Shown here piece after piece: positions 1-10,644 of a stretch of 64,000 nt of DNA (within the stretch, counting starts at the first letter, position 1; each line of letters opens with the position of its first letter). Below the pieces are notes generated by a model. It worked only from the letters and a program-made list of their open reading frames with translations, was not told the DNA's origin and ran no database searches. This DNA is from Xylaria sp. FL1777 (taxonomy: Eukaryota > Ascomycota > Sordariomycetes > Xylariales > Xylariaceae): NCBI GenBank assembly GCA_022578965.1, contig MU400530.1, forward strand, positions 248,001-312,000, written 5' to 3'. Made by a program: the position numbers and the translations under genes.

Positions 1-28
1 TCGCTATGGATATGATCCTTGCCAGACT

Positions 29-129
29 CTCGTCGTTATATTGCGGCGCATCTTGAAAGGGGTTCGTGGAATGGTTCCTATCTAGACCACGAGGACGATG
101 CGGCGATGATGGCGGCACTCTTCGAGTGA
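29..129 (+). CDS. C-terminal end of an unidentified gene (partial, left edge)
   Basis: An open frame runs from about base 16 to the stop at 127-129. It encodes an acidic tail with ordinary protein composition that ends in AAMMAALFE. A plausible 3' splice site (CCAG, bases 25-28) would make 29-129 the last exon of a gene that begins left of the window. The tail is too short to assign a family, and no domain is visible. The support is the natural-looking composition and the acceptor only, so this could be a chance frame. Confidence 0.3.
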
Positions 130-796
130 AGAGGCCGTCTGGGGATGGCGTTCTATAGCCATCTTCCGGAGGATATGGGACGCTGAGCATATCAGGCCTT
201 TTATTTGTTATCACCTTTTTCTTTTCCGTTCTATTTTATAAACCTGGTCAAAAATCACTCGAAGACAGTGGGTTCTTTAGTCTCAGCCCCGCTGGTTTGC
301 GTGAAGCACTTTCGAAGAGTATAGACAAACAGATCAAAAGAGCATACCAATACATGCCCAACTCTAAGTATTAGAAGATTGACGACAAGTGCCTACATCA
401 TAGCTCCCAAATCAAGTATATGTATGCTTAGCTCCTGCAAAATCTACTTAGTCTAGATATCTAGATAGTCTACCTGCAGGTAGTGGCGATGCTTGAGTAG
501 GTAATGATAGGCCGTGCCTAACCTACCTCGGTAGTGTAGGTGGTATCATCAATTCTTCCTATCTCTCTCCTTTTTGTTCATACCCTCGAAAAGCGCATGC
601 CTTGTCCGAGCTGAAGCCGAGCTGGAGCCGAGCTCTCCCGATTCTGCAGAAGTCACATTTGCATTTCTTATCTTCATGCCGTTCTAAACGGATAGTACGT
701 TCGTTGGATTATACGTACTAGGGTGTGAGTTTCATTATATTTACATTCTTTTACACTTCTCGACTAGAAGTACTCAAGATTTGGTCTTGGTTTCTC
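130..796. other. Intergenic region, no gene seen
   Basis: This is the convergent 3' space between the left-edge gene fragment and the minus-strand kinase gene. It contains scattered TAGGTA/TACCTA-type motifs and no frame with coding character. Confidence 0.6.
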
Positions 797-2336
797 TCAG
801 TCTGAAACATTCTCATATGCGGGAATCGCCCAATATTTCATCCATGGCGCATCTAGAAGCTCACGGGCACTTGGTCGGTCCGCTGGCTGGAATGATAGCA
901 TGGAGCGCACCATTCTACAAAAGGCATCCCTTTCTTTCACTTCAAGCATTTCCATGCCTCTCTCACATCTAGGCTCCTGGATGCTGTCTTCAAAACGCTG
1001 ATCTAATGACCACACAACTCGGTCGTCGTTGGGCTGTCCGTTTGCTATAAATTGCTTCGATCGCCCCTCCCATTTCTCCCACTACTCTGAAGGCAAAGGA
1101 CCAAGAATATCAACCTGATCGGCCGTGGCATCATCTTCAGACCAAATGAAACTGTCCAGGAGCGATCTCATTCCGAGGATCTCCCAGATGGTACACCCAA
1201 GGCTCCAGATATCGGAAGGAAAAGATAGAGGTATTTTCGAGTCGAAACGTGCCTCTGGTGGCCGAATCTGTAGTGGTGTGTACGACTCGAATCTTGATAC
1301 TTTCGCCGGGTAGAAAGCTACTCCGAAATCTGAGAGAACAAGTCTCGCTTCCGCGAGTGAGATCTTATCGCTCGCTTCCCCTAGCCAGACGGGAGAGAAA
1401 ACGTGCGGAGGGACACCAGATGCGAGTGGTTTCCCATCTGCCCGGTGGACAAGTTCACGATCAGGGGATACGAATTTCTCGTACAATTGCTCATCTGAAA
1501 GACGATCAATCTTTGATGTCAACTGAAGAAGAATGTTTCCCAAATGTAGATCTAGAATAGGGGATTTGAGTCTCAGAGATAGTATCTATAGTTTGGTACG
1601 GCTAGAGGGTAAGAAAAGACCCACCCCCGTGAATATATCCCTTGTCATGGATATACGCAACCGCCATGACGAGTTGAGCTGCAAGAGAGCGAGCAACATC
1701 GAGCTGGAATAGGCCTGAGCTTGATGCCTCTTTAGTATTAGCAAGACTACATCGGGCCGGTGTGGTGACAAAGCAAGGATGGATTCCGTTGGGCCCAGAG
1801 ACATTGTAGTGATCAAGCACCGGCAGAATCATGGACTTTCCACGATCCTCGTTCCTGATAGTAGGATCTGTGAGTTGTGCTAGAATTTCAACTTCTTTCT
1901 CATCCGAATGGGTTGTGCCTACTTTGACAGCAACATACTTGGACTGCTGACCGTCCCGGGCAAGCCATATAGTTGAATTAGAGCCAAAGCCGAGCTTGTG
2001 CACAATACGATATCTGTCATGTAGGCGATCACCTATATTAATCGGATGATAACCTCCCTTGCAATAAAGATCGAGCCTCTCGACGTCCTCGACATGGTTG
2101 TATAGGACGCGAGGTGCTGACACCGTAGAGAAGGGACTCCTAAAGTGGCCAAGGAAGACATTGGTTCGCTGCAAACGAGACAGATGACGGGTGCGAAAGC
2201 ACGTTTTCAAATTACAGGCAAATAGATGGTGCATGGCCATATGTAACCTGATAAGCAAAGTTGTGTGCTCAAGGGAGACCAGAAAAGGCGTTTGTTGGCA
2301 TGCGGTTACGAGCCAACGTGATTTGCCTTGAGCCAA
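797..2336 (-). CDS. SRPK-like serine/threonine protein kinase, interrupted by one in-frame UAG
   Basis: Two exons, 2336-1625 and 1551-797, joined across a 73-nt intron with GTGGGT donor and CTAG acceptor; splicing recreates HGDLHLGNILL. Kinase features in order: glycine loop LGFGSNST, VAVKV lysine, the HGD catalytic loop, a DFG in VLSDFGVAF, the PPEA activation segment, and SDIWSLGC. The N-terminus is basic and hydroxylated before the SAPRVLYNHVEDVERL segment, which is common in fungal SRPK paralogues; the exact start (2336 or a later Met) is uncertain. Codon 394 is UAG (1084-1082), followed immediately by UGG and 93 further in-frame codons with intact kinase subdomain XI (DRPSARELLDAPWM). 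In SRPKs this place reads W-W (LPxxWWxxW), so UAG stands for the first Trp. It could be a young pseudogene, or a gene whose mRNA is A-to-I edited. Without recoding the product is a 393-aa truncated kinase. Confidence 0.8.
1082..1084 (-). other. In-frame UAG at a conserved Trp codon (candidate recoding or editing site)
   Basis: The stop codon sits in LGPLPSE-UAG-WEKWEG, with the same frame open on both sides and no splice sites placed to remove it. UAG to UGG would restore the conserved Trp-Trp. The edited A would follow a U, the neighbour preferred in fungal A-to-I editing. A CpA-to-TpA change (RIP type) on the opposite strand is an equally valid mutational origin. Confidence 0.7.
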
Positions 2337-3696
2337 TCAGCACTCGTTGTGATGTCTCGATGCCTAACCAAGTCAGTGCTCTTCTCGATGCGATGAAGCC
2401 TGGTCTTGTCGACATGTAGTAAAAATTGATAGAGTGCCCTCGAGAACAAACAAGGTGATGAGAATTTCTTCAAGGAAAATGTGCTTGGGTTGCACAACTA
2501 CCTAGGAAATCCATCGTAAGCAACGCAGCCGTTTCACAAGATAGCTACTGTACGAAGGAAAAAGTTTAGAAAATAATGTCTTTCAATTGTCAAACATTGA
2601 AAAACTTCTCTTACGAGAAAACAAGACACAAACCCTTATGCCTCTTTCGTTTCTTGGTACTGGAGGTACGTTTAAAAAGAGGGCAAAAGCTTCTAAGGTT
2701 GATAGGGCGAGCTGAGCCTTGATGCTCTAAGGCGACGATCGCGCTAAACTCGATTGGTCGACGGCAGGAAAGTCCCAAGTCCCGTCCCAATCCCCCGATC
2801 TCCGACCCTGTTCGGGAAGCTTAACGCGGCACGGTGCTTCTACTTACTACAAGACAGCTTGCCAGACCTTGATTGCCATCGCAAACCGTCTCGGCGCGAC
2901 AAAGTCTAGTATTTCTACTATTCTAGGGTCGCATGAAACGACTGAAATATATCGAGCCTGTTCTCCCTCTTTTTTTTTTCTTTTCTTTTGTTCGTATCAG
3001 TTCAGGCCATGGCTATAGACGGACCCTCGTCAACCTAACCACCCAGAACTCCATATTACAGTAGTAAGTAAGTGTATCTATGTACTAGTAAGACCCGCCG
3101 ACTGATTGCGGTATCGCCAGTTGAGCACCACTATTTACATCGTACTACCTAGTCTAGTGTACATACGCAGAGACCCCGAAGTGACACCGCGGGACTTATC
3201 GGACTTCATCTTGTATCACCACCGTCATTTCTACTCCTCTGCCGTCCTCCGACGGTGTTCCGGTTGCTTCTTGATCGCCCAAGATCACCGACCCTTGATC
3301 TTGACCTCCTGCTTCGGTTTTCTGCTGCGGGAGCACATCTGTGTTGCGCCCATGGATGATATTCATCGCCATCGTCGTCGTTCGTCGTTCGTCCTTGCTT
3401 TCTCTCTACTCCGTTCCGAGAGTTCTCTACGCCATCCAGGGTCGACGGACTGTGGATGGGTTGCTAAGAGAGCTGCGCTCCTTAGACAATGAGCCTACAC
3501 CGTGGCGCTCCCAAGAGGTGGTCCCTCAATGATACATATGGTTCGTTTGCGAATGTGTGTCTACATATGTTGTATCGCTGCTGACGGGACATGTTTCCAC
3601 CCCTCCAGGCTTCATTGCCTCCTTCTGTGAGACCCAGACACAATCCCGCGCAACAATAAACCACACGCCAAGGCGCAGTCTACAGTCCTCAACTCG
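2337..3696. other. Divergent promoter region, kinase / PP2C
   Basis: About 1.36 kb separates two divergently transcribed genes. A pyrimidine tract (about 2968-2990) precedes the PP2C gene, as is common upstream of fungal transcription starts. Open frames here are short and lack coding character. Confidence 0.5.
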
Positions 3697-5503
3697 ATGC
3701 TTCCATCACCAGCCGCACGTACGATGCAGGTCGGAGAATCCTGACCACGATCCCACGAGCGCGACAACGTCCTCCCCGAGCAAATCCCAAACTTCCCCGC
3801 AAGTCACGCGACGTGGGTTTCACACGTATTTCGTGACACATCTTCCCTCGTCCTCTCTACACCCGGACTCGCGCGCCCCAGCAGGCCCTCACCACCACTT
3901 GCCCAGGTCGGCCGCAGCCCCTCACAGCACCCAGTTAGGTGCTGTTCCGGTCGCTCCACCGCATCTGCCCTCGACTCGCGATCTTACTGTCGTCCGCATT
4001 CCTCTTCGGAGCGCTAAACATCACTTTGGTTCCACAGAGTCTCGGGGCTCGCGCCCATACAATGAGGATGCCAACCAAGCTGGGACTATCGATATGCCGG
4101 CCTTTGCCAAACGCACACCTATCAGTCTAGTCCGAAGTGCGATGAAGAGGAGTGGGGAAGGTACTTCGGCTGACAGTCCGTACGGTGACCCCCAGATTTT
4201 CTACTTCGGCGTTTTTGATGGCCATGGTGGCACACAATGCAGTGAATTTCTTCGAGAAGAACTTCATGGCTACATCGAAGAGGCCGCTGCTGAATTTGGC
4301 TTAAAGAGCAGCTTGCGTAAGAAAACCGGTGTCAAGGGCTTTTCGAACTCAAAAGAGAATACATCAATTCCGTCTATTATAGAAGTTGAGGAGGGTGGCC
4401 GGCGAGAATTAGACAATGTTGATACTAAGGCGCCGACAGAGGTCCAGGCAGAAGCTGATATCCCTCAGGTAAACAAACATGGTGCTATCGAGGAAGTTGA
4501 GCACCCAGTTGCCGTCAGAGGAACCCCCCCAACTCCTGCCAAAATATCTCAAGACCGAGCATTAAGCTTACAGAGGGACCTTATACACGAGTACAAAAGC
4601 ACTATAGGCGGATACTTCCGTCGCTTCAATCCACCACATTTCAACGTGACTCGATATGCAGATACTACGGCCGATGTGCCTATTGGTGTAGAGGCTGTCC
4701 TTACCTACGCATTCCTTCGTGCGGATTTGGATTTCGTTACGGCTCAAGCCCAGAAGCAGGATCCTGACGACCCTTACGTTTCTGATGCAGCCGTCAATAC
4801 CGACGAGATTCTAGGAAAGCCGCATCATCTTCCACCCTCTGGACATGGAATTGGTGGACGCATCCGGTTCAAGGGAGGTTCAACTGCATCCGTGGCGTTA
4901 ATATCTACACCAACCCCGGCGCCTTTCTGGCATCCTGCCGCATCGTCCAGCCTCCTTGTAGCACACGTGGGCGACACACGAATTTTGCTCTGTGAGACGG
5001 CCACTGGTCTCGCCAAACCTTTAACCTCGGATCATCACCCGAGCTCTCCGGGCGAGTCTTACCGCCTTCGACGTTTTGCAGCATCCTTCATAACAGATTC
5101 TTTCGGCGAGGAGCGCATCCAGGGGCTCGCTAACTCTCGTGCCTTCGGAGATATCGGATCAAAGCGCCTGGGCGTGTCTGCTGAGCCTGAAATCACGCGC
5201 GTGGATCTGGGTCCGGCGCAATACAGCTTCTTGGTCCTCATGTCGGATGGCGTTTCGGGAACGCTGAGCGATCAAGAAATAGTCGATGTCGTAAAGGAGG
5301 CCAAGACGCCGGAGCAGGGGTCCAAGGACGTCGTGGCGTTTGCCACCGAGGTCAGTAACAACGGCGATAATGCGACGTGCCTAGTGGTGCGGCTCGGTGG
5401 GTGGGAGCGTCGTAGCGAAGGCGGGCTCGGTAGTCTCGGAACCAAGGAGATGCGGGATTACAGGCGGAATGAAGCCCTTGATCCTCGGCGGGGCAGGCGG
5501 TAG
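3697..5503 (+). CDS. ptc6: PP2C-family protein phosphatase, Ptc6-type (probably mitochondrial)
   Basis: This is a metal-dependent Ser/Thr phosphatase. Proposed exons are 3697-3718 and 3804-5503 (573 aa). The short first exon MLPSPAA joins in phase to TRRGFHTYFVTHLPSS, a Ser/Arg-rich presequence-like start; the intron uses GTACGA and an unusual AAG acceptor with a CTGAC branch-like site. Without this splice no in-frame ATG lies before the internal MPAFAK. Catalytic metal ligands are visible: Glu95-Asp96 (YNED), Asp146 (FGVFDGHGG), Asp489 (LMSDGVSG) and Asp529 (GDNATC). A roughly 100-residue variable insert follows the first strand block. The tail LVAHVGDTRILL and LANSRAFGDIGSKR are standard PP2C strands. 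Yeast Ptc6 is mitochondrial and linked to mitophagy and pyruvate dehydrogenase control; assignment to it is by overall pattern. The start is the least certain part. Confidence 0.82.
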
Positions 5504-6471
5504 AATCGGCTTATAGTATATTGCTCCGCGACGGGAGCGTTGGAGCCTGCCTTGCCTGCACGACTACATTCGTCATTGTATTATGAGATCCCGGGGCGAT
5601 GTACATTACTCTGTGCATTGTTGAGTTCTAACCTCGCTAATACGCGCAAAACAAACTCCAGATAAACAAGTTAGAATTAGATGGGTTTCGGACGTTGTGA
5701 AATGATGGGTATGATGTGTTTAGAGTAGTTATGATAAGTAAAAGTGATGTCCACCTGATAGATTAATATTAGTTTCTTCGCAGATTTCACGGAATTGTAT
5801 AATGCTACGGAATATTGCTAGGTTGGTGGGTAGGCACCCAAAAAAATCTCCATTGCGACACTGAGATAGTAACTTGCCAGACCAACGAGTCCTAATACGA
5901 ATACTAGTTTAGATAGATAATATGATACTAGAACTGCTCCCTTGGTTTGTAAGATCATGGATATAAAAACTATCTGACCGGTGCCGAGAGGGGAGGGAAG
6001 AGCACACTCGCAGTACACCGCTGGTGCTTAATTTTAAGACAGATCGTACACGTTACTTACACCATAGACATCTAAGCTCCATGTAGGTGTCAGACATTGT
6101 AGGAACCACGTATCAGACCTAGGATCAATCAGGCCATGCGGGGACAAAAAAGGCCCATATAGAATAGAGACTGCTCCCCCCCAAAATCGTAGGAGACGGG
6201 GGAAAGTCGAATTGTTTGTTATGATGCCCGCTGCGCGAGGCCACATTATATTATGAATGAATCCCGTTCTGAGCAATAGCAAAAATCCCTACTCCCCTCT
6301 GCCATGCCTTGTTCCCTTGAATTTCCCGGAACGCCAGAACATTTTCTCCACGCCGATGTCTCTACGCATGCTAACTATCATCTCGTCTGACGGGAAAGTT
6401 CGACGTGTCTTCGTGAAGGCCTTGTCTATAGATTGGAAGATAAAAAAGAGAAGTGTGTGTCTCGTCCGGGG
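5504..6471. other. Convergent 3' intergenic region
   Basis: This lies between the convergent PP2C and J-protein genes and must hold both 3' UTRs. Nothing else is recognisable; open frames are short and compositionally random. Confidence 0.5.
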
Positions 6472-7628
6472 CTACCGGGACAGCCCAATGGAATCCAAAC
6501 GCTTACAAGACGCCATCTCGAAATCCCTCGCAATCTGCATTTTATCTGGGTCCGGGAAGAACCAGCCCTGTGCCTTATCCACTAGATCCTGCTTCGTGCG
6601 TATTTCCGTGTCGCAACGGCGCCGTAGCACGCGAACGAACCCCACCTCGGCCTCCTTGTCCAGCTGCCGCAACCTGTGGTCTTGCCACCCGGCGATATCG
6701 TTCGGATCCACGTAGTAATCGACGTGCAGTTTCGGCGTCGTCCGGTGGTATGTCTGTGGCGCGTGCGGGCTGTCGAAGACCATATTCGGCACGGCTGGTT
6801 GGGATTCCCCGAGCCCGGAGAACAGGGATGTGAGGAGTGGGAACACGAACAGGAACAGGACGGGTAATAAGCCGATGAACGTCTCCCAACCCGACGCCGG
6901 CTGCTGCTGCTGTCCCGGCTGCCCGTCGGCGCGCGGCCGCCTCCTCGGGCCCGCGCCGCCAAACTGATGTACCCGGAACCCCCTATTCCCACCTACGTTA
7001 AAGACGAATTGCGGACCGGCATCGAAACCTATCGCAGACGACACATTAGCTCCCTGCTCGATGTTTTTAGGGGATAATACCAAGAAAACTTCTACGTACC
7101 GCCAAAGCCTCCTCCAAAGAACCTCGCGAACATCTCCTCGGGAGTCATCTCGTCATCGAACATGCCGCCCCTACCGAAGCCCGCGCCGGGACCTCCTCCA
7201 CCGCCGGGCCGCCCGCCGAAGCCGCCGCCGAAGGGGTTCTGGGCCTGGGCGCGGGCGCTCTCGAACCTGGACTCGGGGTCGGTGCCGAAGCGGTCGAAGC
7301 GGTCGCGCTTGTCCTTGTCGCCGAGGACGGAGAAGGCCTTGGAGACCATCTTGAAGGCCTCGTCGGCGTGCTCGTGGCCGTTCTTGTCCGGGTGCGTCAG
7401 CAGGGACTGCTTGCGGTAGGCCTTCTTGATGTCGGCGTCGGTGCACGTCGACCGCGTCGCCTCGAGGTCCAGGATCTCGTAGAACGCCGTCACCTTGCAC
7501 CGCCGGATCCGCTGCACCGCCGCCCGCTGCTCCGGCGTGCACTTGCGCTCCTGGTTGCCCTGGTTGTGCTCCCGCGCCCGCGCGCCCGCGCCGCCGGCGT
7601 CCGTGCCGGAGGCTCTGGCGCTGGACAT
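6472..7628 (-). CDS. hlj1: ER membrane J-domain co-chaperone, Hlj1/DNAJB12 type (DnaJ + DUF1977)
   Basis: It stimulates Hsp70 ATPase at the ER membrane, where such proteins assist ER-associated degradation. Exons are 7628-7100 and 7049-6472, giving 368 aa; the 50-nt intron uses GTACGT and GGGAG. A cytosolic N-terminus carries the CTPEQ..VQRIRRCK lead-in typical of the family. The J domain spans about residues 45-112 with HPD at 79-81. A Gly/Phe-rich linker follows (FGGGFGGRPGGGGG). One hydrophobic membrane segment, GLLPVLFLFVFPLLTSLFSG, precedes the C-terminal DUF1977-like region (KLHVDYYVDPNDIAGW). Length and order match the family. The intron falls at the end of the G/F region. The start ATG at 7628 gives an intrinsically disordered 25-residue leader. 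Confidence 0.9.
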
Positions 7629-8578
7629 GACGGAGGGATGTGTTTCGGTTCGCTCGCTTTTCTTTTCTTTTTCTTTCCCGTTAAGTATGCAGACTGGATG
7701 CAGGCGCTTCGTATACGTGCTTCTCTTCTTTATAAAAAAGAAAACAGGAAAAAAGGCGATGGTTTGACCTGGGGATTGGAAGAGATGGTGTGATTCGATG
7801 GGACGAGGATTTCTTATTATCGTTGATTCAAAACGTGCTTCAATATCGGCATCGGATGACTAGATACGGAATACCAGGAATTGCGAACAAAGAGCGAGCG
7901 CTGTCTATAGGTCAAGATGTATTAGAAAAGGCTCTTAGAAGCAGCGTTTGTTGAGCAATTGAAGGTAAAAGACGCCGCGAGAGTGGCGAGGCTGCCAAGT
8001 GACCGGTCGACAATGGTGTTGTTTCTATTGTTCCTTCTTCTGACACCACGAGCTCGTTATCAATACAGGTGGTAGACGGCTATGCTGGTCTCCAAAACGT
8101 GGCTCCAAAGGCTGTGGCTGGCCTCTACTCTTTCCGTGGGAAGCGTCAGCTGTGGCTGGCCAGGCCTAGCCTCGCCTGGCTGTTTAGTTATCCTGCTGCC
8201 CCTCTACAGCAATGCGCGCTAGGTACCTACCGCGGGGCTGGACAAGGGTCTAGGTACCTGTGTAATGGCCGAGCCGAGCTGAGCTCCACCACGAAATGAC
8301 GATTGTATCACTCTATATCTAGATAGACAGATCATAGATTAGATCTTTCACGTGCTCGTCAACAATCTTGTTCTTTTATATTCAAGACGCAATTCAATCA
8401 TTACTGTACAACAGAATAGAAATCCACGAGAGGAATCGAATCTAGTTAGAATTGTCCCGATCAATGGTATTGTTGTAAACCAATCATACCTATCTCTAAC
8501 CCCATACATCGTAAAGCACTACGCATTCGGCAACTCTTCAATTCATCATTTGCGACACTTGACACAGCTCTTTTCGCA
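7629..8578. other. Divergent promoter region, hlj1 / aim19
   Basis: This is roughly 950 bp of divergent upstream sequence. It holds a pyrimidine-rich block just upstream of the J-protein start and a TAGGTACCTA palindrome (8220-8229). No gene is seen. Confidence 0.5.
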
Positions 8579-9100
8579 ATGGCGGAACCAGAACCGTCAA
8601 AATCTATCAAATCACAACTAGGTGCTTGGGGCAGTAAGTGAACTAAGAATTCTTCTTCCCTCGTATCTTGTAATAAATCCATACTTAGCCCGGTTTGCTT
8701 GTCCATAGGCCCAGACTAACTCACATCCATCTTCCCAGATTCCTCCCTTGCACCAACCGGCCTCGCAACCCTGATAACAGCCCTCCATTTCCGACCCGCG
8801 CAGCCTCTCCCATTATTATTTGTGCCGGTCTTGCTGTTCTCCAGCTACGCCAACCTGCAAGGGTTCAAGATCGACAGCGCGGGCGTGACGATGGCGGCGA
8901 GCGGGACATATACGCTGCTGGCGCTGCGGCGCAAGCCCGTCGGTGGCTTACGGGGCAAGTTCTCTGTGAGGGGCGTGGTGCGAGGCTCTGCTATCGGCAT
9001 TGGCGTCGTTAATGCCGTGGCTGCTGGTTGGGTGTATGCTACGGGTAATCGCGAGGAGGAAAAACAGTATCGACAGGACAACCCTCGGTGGGCCGAGTGA
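8579..9100 (+). CDS. aim19: Aim19-like small mitochondrial membrane protein
   Basis: Two exons, 8579-8633 and 8739-9100 (138 aa), joined across an intron with GTAAGT donor and CCCAG acceptor. The product begins MAEPEPSKSIKSQLGAWGN and has several hydrophobic stretches: LATLITALHF, PLPLLFVPVLLFSSYANL, a central LLALRR segment and a C-terminal GSAIGIGVVNAVAAGWVYA. This order, the SYANLQGFKIDSAGVT motif and the short length fit the Aim19 family. That family is named from a yeast mutant screen for altered mitochondrial inheritance; its molecular role is unknown. The assignment is from recalled family pattern. The highly charged end (REEEKQYRQDN) is probably soluble. Confidence 0.7.
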
Positions 9101-9834
9101 AAGAAAGCGCAGTGTTGAACTGATGTATATGTATAAAATAAAATGTTGGGAACTGCATTGGGAGGCGTTAGCTGATCGCGTGTATTACTACTACTGTATA
9201 GCAGAGCTGCAACTCCTTACGACACTGTGTAACCGGGGTTTGGACCAGCTTTGGACCACTAGAATGATGAATGATCTAAAGAATTTCATGTTCACACAGC
9301 TTCAGATTCAAACATGATTGAGATGGCTCTATTATACCTCACTATAAATCAATAACATAAATAAACTTATCAGGGCTATGTTCTGCTGATGAATCACAGT
9401 AGGCAGGCTTTCTTTAAAGAAATAACAGCCAGTCCCTTCACTGTTTTAGTATTGATTCAGCCCGCCATTCAACGCCGAGAGACTCTTCAGCTCTTGATGG
9501 TCTCTGTGCCCAACCATACACCGCCCCAAAGACAGAAGAACGGTACAAACCAGTCCAAACAAATGAAAAAAAATAATAATACATGAGGAGCCGTCTATCA
9601 CCGCCATTTATGCCATCTATGCCGCTGTTTATTTTCCTTTGTATCCCCCAGCGCAGTCCGTTTGAGTTCTGTTCCAAATGTTTGACCACGCTTCAGGTCT
9701 AATATGAGAACCTGTTCAACCCTTTCTCTTAGGTAGGTATAGTAGTGAAAGTGCCGGTTTTTTTATTTTTCCCGAAATGGAACTGTGTACATGCGACCTC
9801 GGGTTGTAGGGGATGGTGACACAGCTTCTATGGT
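9101..9834. other. Convergent 3' intergenic region
   Basis: Convergent 3' ends of the Aim19-like and phosphatase genes meet here. The sequence is AT-rich with an A-run at 9565-9580. Nothing else is recognisable. Confidence 0.5.
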
Positions 9835-10644
9835 TTAGGATGACCCGAAACGCGACTCTTGATTCCTGAATTTTCCCAATGGGGACATGGCAAAAAGGAG
9901 CAAGACTGTTACAGCAGCGAACCTGTAGAACCGACCGACGATACGAGATGAAACTATTGCTCGTGATTGGTGCAAGAGGTGTGCGAGCTCGAATTCGGCT
10001 AGGTACTTGATATCGACCTCTCGCACTTTGGGTTCTGCGAAGGTGGTGTATTCGTCGATGATGCGCTTCATGTTCCACTGGCTGGACTTGCGAAGAACTC
10101 CAACAACGCATCCCGTCCTATGCCTGCCGTGGTTGCAGTGGATAAGCAGTGGGTAGTTCTCGCGGTTAGAGACCACTGCATATATCGAACACATCAGCTC
10201 GATTGAGATATCCTCTTTCTTCGTGCCGGCCATGTCAAAGATTTTATGCGTGATCTGGTTATTGCGAATGAACTCCTGGTAGCCATCTGGGAGCTCCTTG
10301 TTGACAAGTGTTACAATGGTCTTCAGGTTCAGACCTTGCATAAAAGGGTAATCCTGTGTCTGAGGGTAACCACTTCTGTACAGGCCCTCGCATACCATTG
10401 AGAAATTGACGGGAGGCTGATGAGCAGTCGGCATGGGACGCCCGAGCACGATGCGCCCTGTGCAAGTCTGCGATTCCTGCGATTCCTGCGAAACATTCTT
10501 TGCCAGCGAGTTTCGTCTGGAAGCTACCTCGGTTGATTGTGAGGCCTTTTTGTAATATGGCCCGGACATCCCGGGCTTTAGCTTGCCCTCACAAGGAGCA
10601 TCAGCCACTTGGAGCTGGTTAAAGGCGGTGTTGCAATCACCCAT
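9835..10644 (-). CDS. siw14: Siw14-type atypical dual-specificity phosphatase with C-terminal membrane anchor
   Basis: Single exon, 269 aa. The phosphatase core contains the family entry motif VNFSMVCEGLYRSGYP (about 79-94), FMQGLNLKTIVTLV and the Cys-based signature HCNHGRHRTGC, with nucleophile Cys170 and Arg176 in exact CX5R spacing. The yeast and plant relatives of this group cleave the 5-beta-phosphate of inositol pyrophosphates, so that is the likely reaction. Unlike yeast Siw14, this protein ends with a hydrophobic segment (FAAVTVLLLFAM, about 243-254) followed by a short basic tail, suggesting tail-anchoring to a membrane. The first 75 residues are low in complexity, with tandem ESQ. 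The start ATG is the first in frame. Confidence 0.9.
   Translation of the reverse strand: MGDCNTAFNQLQVADAPCEGKLKPGMSGPYYKKASQSTEVASRRNSLAKNVSQESQESQTCTGRIVLGRPMPTAHQPPVNFSMVCEGLYRSGYPQTQDYPFMQGLNLKTIVTLVNKELPDGYQEFIRNNQITHKIFDMAGTKKEDISIELMCSIYAVVSNRENYPLLIHCNHGRHRTGCVVGVLRKSSQWNMKRIIDEYTTFAEPKVREVDIKYLAEFELAHLLHQSRAIVSSRIVGRFYRFAAVTVLLLFAMSPLGKFRNQESRFGSS

Noticed and set aside
5818..6282. Minus-strand frames between PP2C and J-protein genes
   Set aside because: No motif, weak composition, and located in convergent 3' UTR space.
7061..7793. Arg/Pro-rich plus-strand frames opposite the J-protein gene
   Set aside because: Shadow frames of the GC-rich J-domain exon.
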